The notes: generated by a model not told the origin, from the sequence alone. Positions 9,325 to 18,412 are shown, counted from the first letter of the stretch. The stretch is 18,443 nucleotides of DNA from Tritrichomonas foetus (GCA_001839685.1 MLAK01001242.1:7323-25765); one strand, 5' to 3'. Made by a program: numbers and translations.

Positions 9325-10040
9325 ATAAAAGCGCTGTTATGCTGTTTTATGAAATTAGATAATCACAGTAATATATCTTTTGAACTTTTATCTTATCTAA
9401 AAAATTATTTTACCCTACAGCTTGTTATTGATCTATGATTATATTGTTATATGATCAATACTATTTATAAATTCGAAAGATCCCTTTGGGGACTACCTAC
9501 TGAATAAGTTTGATGGCCAAAAAAGGCTCTTTGTATTTGCACGGCGCGACTTTTTAAATAGTGTAAAGTAATCAAAAAGTAACACACAAAAAGTTGAACA
9601 TCCAAATAAATACTGAAAAAGTCAAGAGAGACATTTGAAAAAAGTGGATAACAAATAGTGTTGAATTCAAAGGATAGATAGGTATCATAATGGCATTTTT
9701 TGGTAATATTGTGTTCGCTCCAATAAATTTTGTAAAATTGTATAGAAAGAAGGCAGTTTGTAAAAAAAGGTGATATAAAGTATATTTGTCAGAAATTTAA
9801 ATTACGATAATGAGAATCACACGATACGAATGTTGCCATGCAATGCAAGTTGTATCATAAACTATACATCATGATAACAATACTAATATGTTGAACATCT
9901 TTGAGAAATGTCTGTAAAACAAGTTATTCATACAATAATAAGTGATATTTTCTATTTCAACATTTTTCTGTTTTACTCTCCATATCATCATTTCATTCTG
10001 ATTTCAACCATTATCATATTTTATTCATGTAATGTATCCA
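9325..10040. other. AT-rich non-coding spacer
   Basis: No protein-like frame or RNA gene was recognised. It contains the left arm of an inverted repeat (9532-9555), several AAAAAGT runs around 9575-9650, and TCA/TTC-rich text leading into the 20-bp minisatellite. Confidence 0.45.
9532..9555 (+). repeat. Left arm of a ~23-bp inverted repeat
   Basis: TGTATTTGCACGGCGCGACT followed by T's is the imperfect reverse complement of 10389-10411. The blocks TGCAAATACA and AAAAAGTCGC match exactly in both arms and only the 2-4 bases between them differ. The enclosed ~880 bp holds the minisatellite and no gene. Confidence 0.55.
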
Positions 10041-10229
10041 TTTATATTGTTACTACTTCATTTATATAGTTAGTAAATCATTTATATAATTAGTAAATTA
10101 TTTAAATAATTAGTAAATCTTTTATACTCTTATTAATTTATTTTCAATGTTAAGAAATCATTTGACATTACTAATCAATCATTTATTATGTTAAAAAATC
10201 ATTTATACTATTATTAACTCATTTATAAA
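10041..10229 (+). repeat. Degenerate 20-bp minisatellite, about nine units
   Basis: Units of the form TTTATATAATTAGTAAATCA start at 10041, 10061, 10081, 10101, 10121 and 10141, and continue with one 21-base unit to about 10229. The central units are most alike and the outer ones keep mainly TCATTTAT...TTA. The steady 20-base register shows tandem duplication and not simple AT-richness. Confidence 0.75.
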
Positions 10230-10388
10230 TGAAAAGTTCTTTCCATGCCTTGTGGATGAAGGCCAAAACTTATTTCATAAAGTCAAGAAGCATGCAGCAA
10301 ACGAATCGGATTAATTTTATGAAGAACTTGCGTCAAAGATATTTTTTAATTCACATTTCATATTTCGACAACTTTTTCAATAGTTATG

Positions 10389-10411
10389 AAAAAGTCGCAC
10401 TTGCAAATACA
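10389..10411 (-). repeat. Right arm of the ~23-bp inverted repeat, abutting the pogo element
   Basis: AAAAAGTCGCACTTGCAAAT followed by ACA pairs with 9532-9555. Its last bases are the TA target site and the first two bases (CA) of the pogo element starting at 10410. The pogo element may therefore have inserted into, or next to, the end of this older repeat. Confidence 0.5.
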
Positions 10412-10440
10412 GGGTCCTTCGCAAGTGCCGAATTTTTTTA
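10410..10440 (+). repeat. Left terminal inverted repeat of the pogo element
   Basis: Starts CAGGGTCC after TA and contains CGCAAGTGCCGAATTTTTT, identical to the right-end copy over 19 bases. Confidence 0.85.
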
Positions 10441-10508
10441 GAATTCAAAAATTGAATAGAAAAGTATTCAATTCTTATCGAAAAAATGATAGAATTTGGC
10501 GCCTTTTT

Positions 10509-11627
10509 ATGAGTTCCAATAACTCTGAATCACCTTGGATAGAAGCTTTTATAGAATTCGAAAAAGCTAAAAGCACTCGACATGGAGATGCATGGTGTAA
10601 GGAAAATGGAATCAGTTACAGAACCATGAATCGATATTAATCCCAATGGCTTGAAGACAAATCATTTAGCCCTGATAATGGTGAATGGGGAGGATGGAAT
10701 AAAGCATTGCCTATGGCAGTTGAAGCCGAAGTATACAAAAATTTGGTCGAGAATTATGCATATAAAGGAATTCCAATTTCTGAGAACTTCATTTCAGAAA
10801 CTTTTTACAATGAATATAAGAAAATATAACCTTATACAACACGGAGAAACAATTTCCATGCATCAAAAAGATTCGTATGGAGATCAAAGATTTGGCACAA
10901 TATAACTTTAAGAAAGTCGAATAAAATGCCAAAAGAATGTGCAAATAATGAAGAAATAGAAATTTTTATGAACACAATCGCAATAGTTTTAGAAAATTAC
11001 CATACAGACTATGTGATTAACATCGATGAAACTCCTGTTCGAGTTGAACAGCAGACACAGTATACTATCGCATATAAAGGAGATATTACACCGCCTATAA
11101 GAAAAAACTATTGTCCAAAGACAATAATCAGTGCTATATGCGATATTACGTTAAGTGAGCGTAAATTGCCTATCACCTTTTTAGCAAAGGGGAAAGGACA
11201 AGTTTGTCAGAGGAACTTGAATGTCCATCTTCCAAACATTACTGATTGTACGCCAAAAGGTAAAGCTAACACTCCATCATGCGTAAATATGATTCCCACA
11301 GTATCTAATTACGTGAATGGTGAACCCGGCTGCCTCATTTGGGATGCCTACGGGTCTCATTGGGTCGAAGAAGTAATGGAGGCAGCCGAAGAATTCGGGA
11401 TAGAGCTTGTATCCGTCCCTAAAAATACAACACCAATTTCCCAACCGTTGGACTATGGCGTCTTTGGGCCGTTGCAATGGACCTACAATGGTCAAATAAA
11501 GAAGTTGTAGCGAATAGATTTCACATCATTGGTCGCTAAACAAAATTCGATCGCCATTTTCGAACGTTGCTGGGAATCTATTCCAACCGCAAAAATTAAA
11601 AAAGCATGGAATTGTTTGTTGGATTAG
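10509..11627 (+). pseudogene. Pogo-type DDE_1 transposase with intact DDD but three in-frame stops
   Basis: One continuous frame of 372 codons from ATG 10509 to TAG 11625, interrupted only by TAA 10638, TAA 10827 and TAG 11508, with no frameshift. The N-terminus holds a helix-turn-helix-like region (WIEAFIEFEKA...GISYRTMNRY). Next is a CENP-B/HTH-type DNA-binding segment (FHASKRFVWRSKIWHNITLR) that spans the second stop. The catalytic domain keeps all three aspartates: VINIDETPVR, CLIWDAYGSHW and QPLDYGVFGPLQ. The C-terminal tail AKIKKAWNCLLD after the third stop is also typical. The stops look like point mutations in an otherwise complete copy, so decay is recent compared with the neighbouring elements. 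Both terminal repeats surround it. The earlier ATG frame at 10386 and the pieces at 10651 and 10229 are not separate genes. Confidence 0.85.
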
Positions 11628-11719
11628 CTCACTTGAATTCTCCGAAACTTCATATTGACTGATCTTTGAGTAAAAAAAAAATAACAAAAACACGTTTAAA
11701 GTATTCAATTTTAGAAAAT

Positions 11720-11750
11720 TTTAAAAAATTCGGCACTTGCGAGGGACCCC
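11720..11750 (-). repeat. Right terminal inverted repeat of the pogo element
   Basis: On the + strand it reads AAAAAATTCGGCACTTGCG then AGGGACCCC, followed by TATA. It is the reverse complement of the left end apart from a few changes in the outer 10 bases. Confidence 0.85.
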
Positions 11751-11903
11751 TATACGATTCGCCCCCAAAAAAAGGTCCTGTAATAACGTCACAAAATTCA
11801 CAAAATCTTTAAAAATATCCCAAATCTTTTAAATTATCCCTGACAAAAATATCCAAAATCTTTTAAAGTCACCTTAGGGGTGTTTATTAAAGAACTAATT
11901 TAA

Positions 11904-12205
11904 AAATATTCAATTCGAAATAATCGCACAGTTATTGTTTTATATCGCGAACTAAAATATGATCCTGTTCACTTACGATTAGTTTCTATTGGAAAACATA
12001 TCGTAGAAAATATAATAGGGTAATATAAGGTGACATCAAATAATCAATCATTTTCCAATGTTTTTTATCGAAACTTTGTTAAAGCAGACTTTAGACGCAT
12101 CATTTTGGCTGATAATGATATATTCATGCCAAAATACTAGATAATGATGATGGGAAAAAGTTGACACAAAATGAAGAAACAACAGTTGAGAATTCTCAAT
12201 TGTAA
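11904..12205 (+). pseudogene. Unidentified decayed coding region
   Basis: A frame from about 11904 reads protein-like sequence (TVIVLYRELKYDPVHLRLVS, GKHIVENI) with a TAA at 12021. It continues (FYRNFVKADFRRIILADNDI) to TAG 12138. A shifted frame then gives a hydrophilic tail (KKLTQNEETTVENSQL) ending at TAA 12203. Codon and residue choice look coding. I do not recognise the family. It lies between the pogo element and another decayed frame on the same strand and may be part of the same lost gene. Confidence 0.35.
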
Positions 12206-13124
12206 ACTCCTTTCGATAAATCGTGATCACTTTGAATACAATAAACTTTATTATAAAAAAATATCAATGTTTTTTACTATCAATTTTATTTTGACATGCT
12301 CTGTAAGTGATCTCGAATTTTTAATTAAATGTCAGATTTCAAAAAGTCATGTTTCTCCATTTTTTTTGAAACTATCAATGCGCTATCCCATTAATTTTCA
12401 TCTTCATGCATTTCATATAGTGATTTTTAAAGTAAAAAAATGAACAACTGTGAATGATTTTAATAATGAAGTTCGGAATTTCTTCATGAAGAAAGATAAA
12501 GCCAAAACGAGATTATTCGAAATTCTTAAGTGAACAACTTAAAAAAAATATAATTTTTATTTGATTTTCATGATGAGGAGAAATCGTTATCCGAAGGCTA
12601 ATTAACGATTTATTCGTCTGATTCAACACAGAATACATAATAGACGTCGTCGTAGAAATCGAATGAATAATCCTGCACAAACTTATGCAATTATTCATTG
12701 GAATCTACGGACTGTACCAGCTGATTATAATGATTTATTTTATCTTAAACCTAATTATGAAGGTTATGCTCAAGGTAGTTATTCATTCAATCAAGCTGAA
12801 TTTATCATGAAATATTATAAGAAAAAATTGAAGAAATTCATAACCCACAATTTCTTCCCCCAGATGAAACAGCAGATATGGCGAATGAGAATAATTAGAT
12901 TGAATAAAAAAAGAGGGTTTTTAGAGTTTTCATCAAGTGAAATTACTGATGATGAAATGAAAAGTACAGTGAAAGAAATTAAAATGAATTAAAATCCATT
13001 TTATATAACAACTTCATCAGATGAAGATGATTCAAAGTCATCAGATAATGACTATAACGATTCATTTGATATTTCTAGTGGTTATATTCTTGTAGGTTGC
13101 AGCTTCATCATAACCCAAAAATGA
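12171..13124 (+). pseudogene. Unidentified decayed frame with an arginine-rich segment and an acidic tail
   Basis: A single frame from 12171 to TGA 13122 (~317 codons) has only about five stops (12441, 12531, 12540, 12603, 12990). About 20 would be expected in random DNA this AT-rich. Parts of it look coding. VNDFNNEVRNFF (from 12450) is followed, after the stops, by a strongly basic stretch with five consecutive Arg (about 12640-12660). Then comes a Tyr/Pro-rich segment (VPADYNDLFYLKPNYEGYA), a basic helix and a Ser/Asp/Glu-rich tail (TSSDEDDSKSSDNDYNDSFD, after 12990). The basic N-part suggests nucleic-acid binding. I cannot name the family. The stretch 12171-12440 is the least convincing part. 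Confidence 0.4.
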
Positions 13125-13153
13125 AGAAGCCGGAATTCAGCAACAATCTACTT

Positions 13154-13660
13154 CTACATCATTAACACATCAGAAAAAAATGTTTTCAACTGAGCAGTAA
13201 ATCCAACATCAATAGCTTGAAGTATATGGGTAATATGAGCTGGAAGAATTAAAATATCAATCTTTTTTTTTTAAAAAAAGTAACATCGAATGAAAATTGA
13301 TACAACTATTGAGACCGTCCAAAATAAGTAAAATCTTCTCATTTATAAGTTGAAATGGTAAATTTTGCCGATATTGAAAAATTTCAGAGACGAACAAAAG
13401 CGAATAATAAGAAAAATGTTTTTTTTTTATCCATCTGGATATACTAGACGCGAAATAGCAATGCGTTTCGAATTCATAAAGGCTTATGAGTGATTGGCTC
13501 TTTGGTAAGAGTAGAGGCTTTAAAGCTGTTCCGCCGGCCTTCATTGCCAAAAGTGTTATTAGACGGTGAAAAGTGGCATATCCTGTGGTTATTGGTAAAC
13601 GACCTCTTATTGAAACAACTTATCTTTTTGCTTTGCAGTTTACTATCGTCTCATCTGATT
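13154..13660 (-). pseudogene. Second Jerky/pogo-type DDE_1 transposase remnant on the minus strand
   Basis: Reading the minus strand from about 13660, a DET triplet (SDETIVN, first catalytic D) is followed by an in-frame TAA. Next come GYATFHRLITLLAMKAGGTA and then LILDGLNSCINFHS (second D). After a frameshift in the A/T run at 13260-13275 comes LPAHITHILQAIDVGFTAQL (third D), ending at a TAG at 13154-13156. All three aspartates and the usual spacing are kept, but the N-terminal DNA-binding region is missing. It differs clearly in sequence from the remnant at 5719-6699 and from the pogo copy at 10410-11750, so three DDE_1 lineages are present in the window. Confidence 0.75.
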
Positions 13661-13733
13661 AAACATCAAAAGATTTGATTGTTGGGATAAAAAGCTATTA
13701 AAATGAAAAAATATTGATTTAACAAACTTACTC

Positions 13734-13748
13734 GGCTAGAATCTAGCC
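13734..13748. repeat. 15-bp perfect palindrome GGCTAGA-A-TCTAGCC
   Basis: Seven-base arms around a single A, followed by TTTTAATTTTTT. It sits between two minus-strand transposase remnants (ends at 13660 and 13887) and could be an element end or a foldback. The T-rich tail resembles a terminator but has no defined role in a eukaryote. Confidence 0.55.
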
Positions 13749-13886
13749 TTTTAATTTTTTAAAAAATTAATATATCATAGAGCAGTATAAAAGCAATCCA
13801 AAATTTAATTAAAAAAGAATTTTGTCTTTTTAAAGTTGAGATAAAGTAAAAATAAAATTGTGAGAAAAATTTAACTTTTTCTGTGT

Positions 13887-15016
13887 TTATTCACAAATTG
13901 AATATATATATTTTGATAGATTTCGAGAAATAATCGATTCTCCACTTCTTTTTAAGGAACCTCGTCGTGGTATTTTGATTGGAGCGTGACATTTATTCAA
14001 AGTACTTATGAATGTATATAGAATGCTTGTATTTTGACATGCTTCATCAAATTTAAATTGCATCGATATGGTATCCACAAATCAAAAATAAACTTTCAAT
14101 AATCGTATTATCATCCACATCACCCAGCAAAATAGTAGCATATTTGTTGTTTTCCATTAATGTAATACCACCTTGATTATCTCGACTTTTATTATGATGA
14201 TGAATATTAATTTGATGCAAGAATCCTAAACATAGATTGTATCGAGATAAAAAGGACATAATAGTTTCAAATGAATCATTACATCTGCATCCATTCCTTA
14301 TTTGCCCATTCAAATACTCCTCTGTCATGGTTGAGAGGCGCGAAAAATTGATTGAACCACTTTATTTAATTCATATATCATAACAATTAAAGTATTAACA
14401 GCACGGACTAAAGCATCCAATGGTGTAACATATAGTAGTTTTTTTTCTTTGTTAACTATTCCTGCACGGGATATGCTTTTATTTAGCTTATTTTGTTCGA
14501 TTGTGTCAATAAATTTCATATGTATAATAAAAGATAATTTGAGCATTAAAATTCGTGTGGATCTATCAATATTTTCATTCCTAACAGCTTCAAACCACAG
14601 AGCAACTGGCAATATATATAAAACTTCATGCCAGCAATTTTTTTCCATGAGTGCTTTGACAACAGGAGTCGAAAAAAGGCCGATTGGATATAAATCCTGC
14701 ATCTTGCCTAAATTTGTATAGTTCGTCAAAATATCACCTAGATCAATTGCTTGTTAGATTTTTCCGACATCCAAGAAAAATGTAGGATCATGTGGATGAA
14801 CAGTTAGAGTGCTGAATAATAACCCAGTTCTTCGGTTTTTGCCATAGTGAATGAGGTCAGTGATAAATAAGCATTTGGATTCTGTATAAATCGGAACTAA
14901 GTTACATATTTCTATAATATCAAGTTTTTCGTTGCGTATTTCTGATCTCCAATAATAATAAAAATCCAAATGATATTTAGAGTAGCCCTGATCCCCATCA
15001 ACACAGGCATAACTGA

Positions 15017-15067
<51 letters not shown>

Positions 15068-16249
15068 GAGCACATTTTCAAAGATATAATTTAAGATGAT
15101 TTAATCTTATTCTTATATCTTCATTGGCCAATCCATGTTTATATGTTAAAACATTCACCACAATGTTTGGAAGTTCAATATGATCAATAGGCATTGCCAA
15201 CGAAAGAAACAAATTGGATAATACTTTTTCTATATCCTCTTGAACAAGATCATGCAATATTTCTATCATATAGTCAATGATGTCGTTACTTTCAGAATTA
15301 TTTAATAAAGAAATATTTTCTTCATCAATTTCTATTTGATTGTCAGATGAGCATAAAAATTCAATATCAGTAGATGTTTCTTCACTCTGTGGAATGTTTT
15401 TTTTTTTTTTAGTTTCTTCAGGTTGGTTGCAAGTCTGTTGATCAGATGACTTCACATCTAAATCTTTCTCTTCTGAGAAAGTTTTGAATGATATCGCGTC
15501 AATTGCCAAGCAAATCCGTATTTTTTCTAGACTTTTTGTGTATTGGAGATAATCTAGCATCTTTTCTATTTTGGTGACATCAGTTAAAGCTTCTTTGATC
15601 ATTTTGACTTGAGAACCAAAGTTTGTAAATATTGTGTTATCACATGGGAAAGGCAAAAAATAACGGAGTATATTGTACCCAGCATGCGAATAGGTACTGA
15701 GGATAAAAGCAAGTTGCTTAATAATATCATTAAAATGATGGTTTGTAAATCGTGATGTGAAATTCGTTAATAAATCATTCATGACTGATTGATGAAATTG
15801 ATTTGCTTCTAGATGATAACAAATTTGATATGAAGGTTTTGTATTCGGAACTATCAAATTTTGCTGTTGCTGTGACTTTGAATCATTATGAAAAAAATCT
15901 GCGAAATGGCTATACTTTAAGTCTACTTCCAAATTTGTCATTTTCTTGCAAGTTCTCATTTTCTCACATACTTATGCTGATGATTTTTTAATAACTCCAA
16001 GAAAAATATATAATGGTTCTTGATTAACAATTTTCAGATGAATTATTCGCTTGCATTTTTTATCTTCATCAAAAATATTTATTGGATTCTCACAATAATC
16101 TGATAAATCATCATCTGATAAAAATCTATATCAGGAGTGATTGCTGATTCTGGGATATTAAATGTGATTTTATCGTGTTTTAAGGTCATTATTTCTTGCT
16201 GACACTCAGGTGGAAGAATAAAAGAATTATAGTTTGGCGCGATAATCAT
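13887..16249 (-). pseudogene. P-element/THAP9-like DDE transposase, nearly full length but broken
   Basis: The gene starts at ATG 16249 (MIIAPNYNSFILPPE) and shifts frame near 16120 (SDDDLSDYCENPINIFDEDK). One frame then runs from about 16120 to 14325 with only three internal stops: TAA 15972, TGA 15078 and TAA 14754. Shifts near 14325 and 14070 lead to the end (PRRGSLKRSGESIIS...) at 13887, in total ~787 codons. The middle matches the plan of P/THAP9-like transposases. ILSTYSHAGYNILRYFLPFP and a helical region are followed by RICLAIDAISFKTFSEE with the first D. An acidic, Lys-rich insertion comes next, then a region ending ANEDIRIRLNHLKL. Beyond the poly-T tract, YACVDGDQGYSKYHLDFYYY supplies the second D. 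No terminal repeats were identified. The family assignment is by pattern, not by a search. Confidence 0.6.
15018..15066. repeat. 49-base poly(A) run (poly-T in the transposase sense strand)
   Basis: An uninterrupted run of 49 A on the + strand lies inside the minus-strand transposase. With CGT before and GTC after, it encodes 16 Phe and leaves the frame unchanged, so the coding on both sides is in one register. It sits just ahead of the DGDQGY motif. Confidence 0.9.
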
Positions 16250-16786
16250 CAAACGTCTTGAAAAAAAAAAATAATGAAAAAAATTTGAATGTCAGAGGTC
16301 AATAGATGTGGTTTTCTTTTGAATGAAGTTATTTTTATAAAAAAACACGAAGCTAATAAAAAGTTGGAAAAAGAAAACACTATAAAAAATTAAAAAGACT
16401 GATTTTTAATTAACTTTCTGAATCGGAAGATATAGATTTGAACAACAATATCGTAGAATTTCAGGAAAATTGAAAGGCTACGAATTTGTTCCCAGAACAA
16501 TTATAATAATTTTCATGTTGAACTTCTGTGTTCGTCTTTGAACCTTGATCTTCTTATATGTGATACATTTGTGTCTGCATGCATGTTACCCTAAGTTTAA
16601 TGAACTTTTATGGAAAATTGGAAGAAAAAAGTAAATTATCGATTTTGGTGATCATCAAAATTTCTTTGTATTTTTTTGAATTAACATATCAGTCGTATCA
16701 AATATTGTCTCCTTTCTAAGTCCTCTGAGTTTCAAACATTAATATTGATTCGTCGTCTTAAAACAAGCGATTTATGATTTTTCCTC
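16250..16786. other. AT-rich stretch upstream of the P-like transposase
   Basis: No convincing gene. Short minus-strand stretches such as KLRGLRKETIFDTTDM (about 16690-16735) look coding-like but are too short to support. It contains one arm of a direct repeat at 16397-16416. Confidence 0.35.
16397..16416 (+). repeat. Direct repeat, copy 1
   Basis: GACTGATTTTTAATTAACTT matches 18064-18083 (GACAGATTTTTAATTAACTT) at 19 of 20 bases in the same orientation, 1.67 kb apart. The core is AT-rich, so chance is possible. Confidence 0.35.
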
Positions 16787-16981
16787 TTAACGTTTTTCTA
16801 GCCGAATCAGCTTTTGATTTACATTTGAATTTATTGAAATTCTTAAAAATTCAATTTTTTGAGGTGAACAAACAGTTAGTCCATGAATTTGACAAAAGTT
16901 CTTTAGACAAGACTTAGGTGTACTTTCATTTTTTTCTGGCAATTTGCAAATTAATCTTTGTAAATTCAAATAAATTGACAA
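16787..16981 (-). pseudogene. Short unidentified coding remnant
   Basis: A 64-codon frame containing ICKLPEKNESTPKSCLKNFC and QIHGLTVCSPQK. Its mix of Cys, Pro, His and charged residues is less biased than random AT-rich frames nearby. It may be the 3' continuation of the remnant at 17305-18010 on the same strand. No family recognised. Confidence 0.25.
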
Positions 16982-17304
16982 GTCCGTTGCCTATTTAATT
17001 CGGGCATTTTCGATAAATGTTGCTATTGAAACTGCTGTACTTATTACAACATAATTTTAACCTAAACATGAATTGATTTATTGCTCAGTTAATCGAATAG
17101 AATCGTAATCTGATATATATTGTTAATTTCCTCAGACTTGTCCTGATATCCAGTCATAAAGTATCACAGTTTTTTTAAAATAATGAATAAGGGAAACTTT
17201 CATAGATAATCAGTATTTGTCTATCAATCACTGGTATGTTAGTAAGTGGTTTGAAAACACTGAAAGATCCTAATCAATAATTTTTTTCATTTTTGATGAA
17301 AGTC

Positions 17305-18010
17305 TTAAAGAGTTGGTTGATCGTTTCTATCACCACCACTTGCAAACTATTTTACAATAATATTGTTGTTAGCTAATTTTTCGATCATTTGGAAACCATT
17401 TAAAATGACTTGAGGTGATGTATATCATAAGTGTTCACCTCCTAAATGGAGAACGCTTTTATCCTGGTGTATCAACGAAAAAACTCGTTCATAAATTTTT
17501 TACCATTATATTATTAAGATCAAAATCACTAGATATTTGTTCACTTGTCATCTCAAAATTTTCTGCAACAGAATATTCGGAAATTGCCAAAATCTGGGAA
17601 ACCTTAATATTTCCAAAATGAAATTGCTTGTAATTAGATAGCCGTAACTTATTAGTTCTGAAAATAAAAACTTGCGATAATTCATGTTCTCTATTATATT
17701 GCTGGCAGAAAGCTAACAATGGAATTCTTTGGGAAAGATGAGCTAAGTTTTTGGAAGAAGTTAAATAATTCCAAAATTTTTCCTGGTGGATTAGAGCATC
17801 AATTAATATTTGAATTTGCAAATTAATCTTGAATTGTGATGCCATTTGGGATACTCATGCTCGAGTTATATTAAATAGATTAGTTATAAGTTTCTGAGAT
17901 GCTTTTAGTTGAGTCAGATTGTATATCTAACATTCATTTCTATAAAATTGGATCTGATGACAAATTCTTTCTATTATAATAATATTATAAATGGTGAAAT
18001 AGATTTGGCC
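17305..18010 (-). pseudogene. Unidentified decayed gene, minus strand
   Basis: From 18010 downward one frame reads protein-like text (IYFTIYNIIIIERICHQIQF, then after a TAG IYNLTQLKASQKLITNLFNI). After a TGA comes a clean 118-codon ORF from ATG 17845 (MASQFKINLQIQILIDALIH to NNIMVKNL) ending at 17489. A frameshift continues the coding (RVFSLIHQDKSVLHLGGEHL, ILNGFQMIEKLANNNIIVK, ASGGDRNDQPTL) with stops to 17305. Overall ~235 codons with two stops and one shift. The continuity across frames argues that this was a real gene. I do not recognise the family; as its neighbours are transposons, it may be a mobile-element gene too. Confidence 0.4.
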
Positions 18011-18063
18011 TTAAGTCTCATAAAAAAAAATTGAATAGTAAATATGTTTCTTGAGAATTCGTA

Positions 18064-18083
18064 GACAGATTTTTAATTAACTT
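18064..18083 (+). repeat. Direct repeat, copy 2
   Basis: GACAGATTTTTAATTAACTT, 19/20 identical with 16397-16416. The two copies bracket the minus-strand unidentified remnants. Confidence 0.35.
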
Positions 18084-18344
18084 CTTGATAGAATTCGACA
18101 CATGATATATAATGATGAAATGTAACCCTATTTTGAAATATAGAGTTATTTTCACTTTCTTGATACTCCTGAGAATTTTGAGATAGGATACTCACATTCT
18201 TATTGAATGATCATTGATTTGGGCAGTAATAACTGCATCAACCTATGCTATTCCATCAGGTGAAAATGATGTTTGCAGCATTTGGAAAGGGTTTAAGCGG
18301 ACAGCCATAAGCAATTCAATATGTATTTGCTCAGATATAAAATG

Positions 18345-18361
18345 AAAAAAAAAAAAAAAAA
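18345..18361. repeat. 17-base poly(A) run
   Basis: An uninterrupted A run that separates AT-rich sequence from the GC-rich segment that follows. Confidence 0.9.
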
Positions 18362-18412
18362 CTACCATCCTTTCGCCTCGCGCTTCGCGCAGCTTCAGTC
18401 TGTCCGTCCTAT
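18362..18412. other. GC-rich 50-bp block with a GCGC-TTC-GCGC hairpin
   Basis: The block CTACCATCCTTTCGCCTCGC onward to CTGTCCGTCC is far richer in G+C than any other part of the non-coding DNA. It contains GCGC (18380-18383), TTC and GCGC (18387-18390), able to fold into a small hairpin. It is flanked by poly(A) on the left and by (TATA)n on the right. It may be part of a dispersed repeat. It does not fold into a tRNA that I can see. Confidence 0.5.

Larger units (their letters stand above)
10410..11750 (+). mobile_element. Pogo/Tigger-type DNA transposon with both terminal inverted repeats (~1.34 kb)
   Basis: The left end (10410-10440) reads CAGGGTCCTT then CGCAAGTGCCGAATTTTTT. The right end, reverse-complemented from 11750 to 11720, reads GGGGTCCCT then the same CGCAAGTGCCGAATTTTTT. 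Similarity extends less strictly about 25 bases further inside (AAAATTGAATA near both ends). TA dinucleotides lie just outside both ends (10408-10409 and 11751-11752), the target duplication expected for Tc1/mariner/pogo elements. A terminal CAG is typical of pogo/Tigger elements. The single gene inside is the transposase at 10509-11627. Confidence 0.85.

Noticed and set aside
10041..10229. CRISPR-like array
   Set aside because: Units are contiguous, with no unique spacers between repeats, and the context is eukaryotic.
10509..11627. Reassigned stop codons (TAA/TAG read as Gln) to explain the open pogo frame
   Set aside because: The two intact genes end in TAA and TGA, and the Q-rich gene uses only CAA/CAG for ~100 glutamines. 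Neighbouring elements have frameshifts as well as stops, so decay is the simpler explanation.
11776..11784. Outer GGTCCTGTA as the true right end of the pogo element
   Set aside because: It resembles the left tip (TACAGGGTCC) reversed, but only about 9 bases match. The 31-bp match ending at 11750 with adjacent TA is far stronger. Kept only as a test in the findings.
12570..12992. Capsid-like or other viral protein, suggested by the Arg-rich stretch followed by a Tyr/Pro-rich segment
   Set aside because: Arginine-rich segments are common, and no specific fold or motif supports a viral origin. Left as unidentified.
18362..18412. tRNA or other structured RNA gene in the GC-rich block
   Set aside because: Only one small hairpin forms; no acceptor stem, T-loop or anticodon arm could be placed on either strand.
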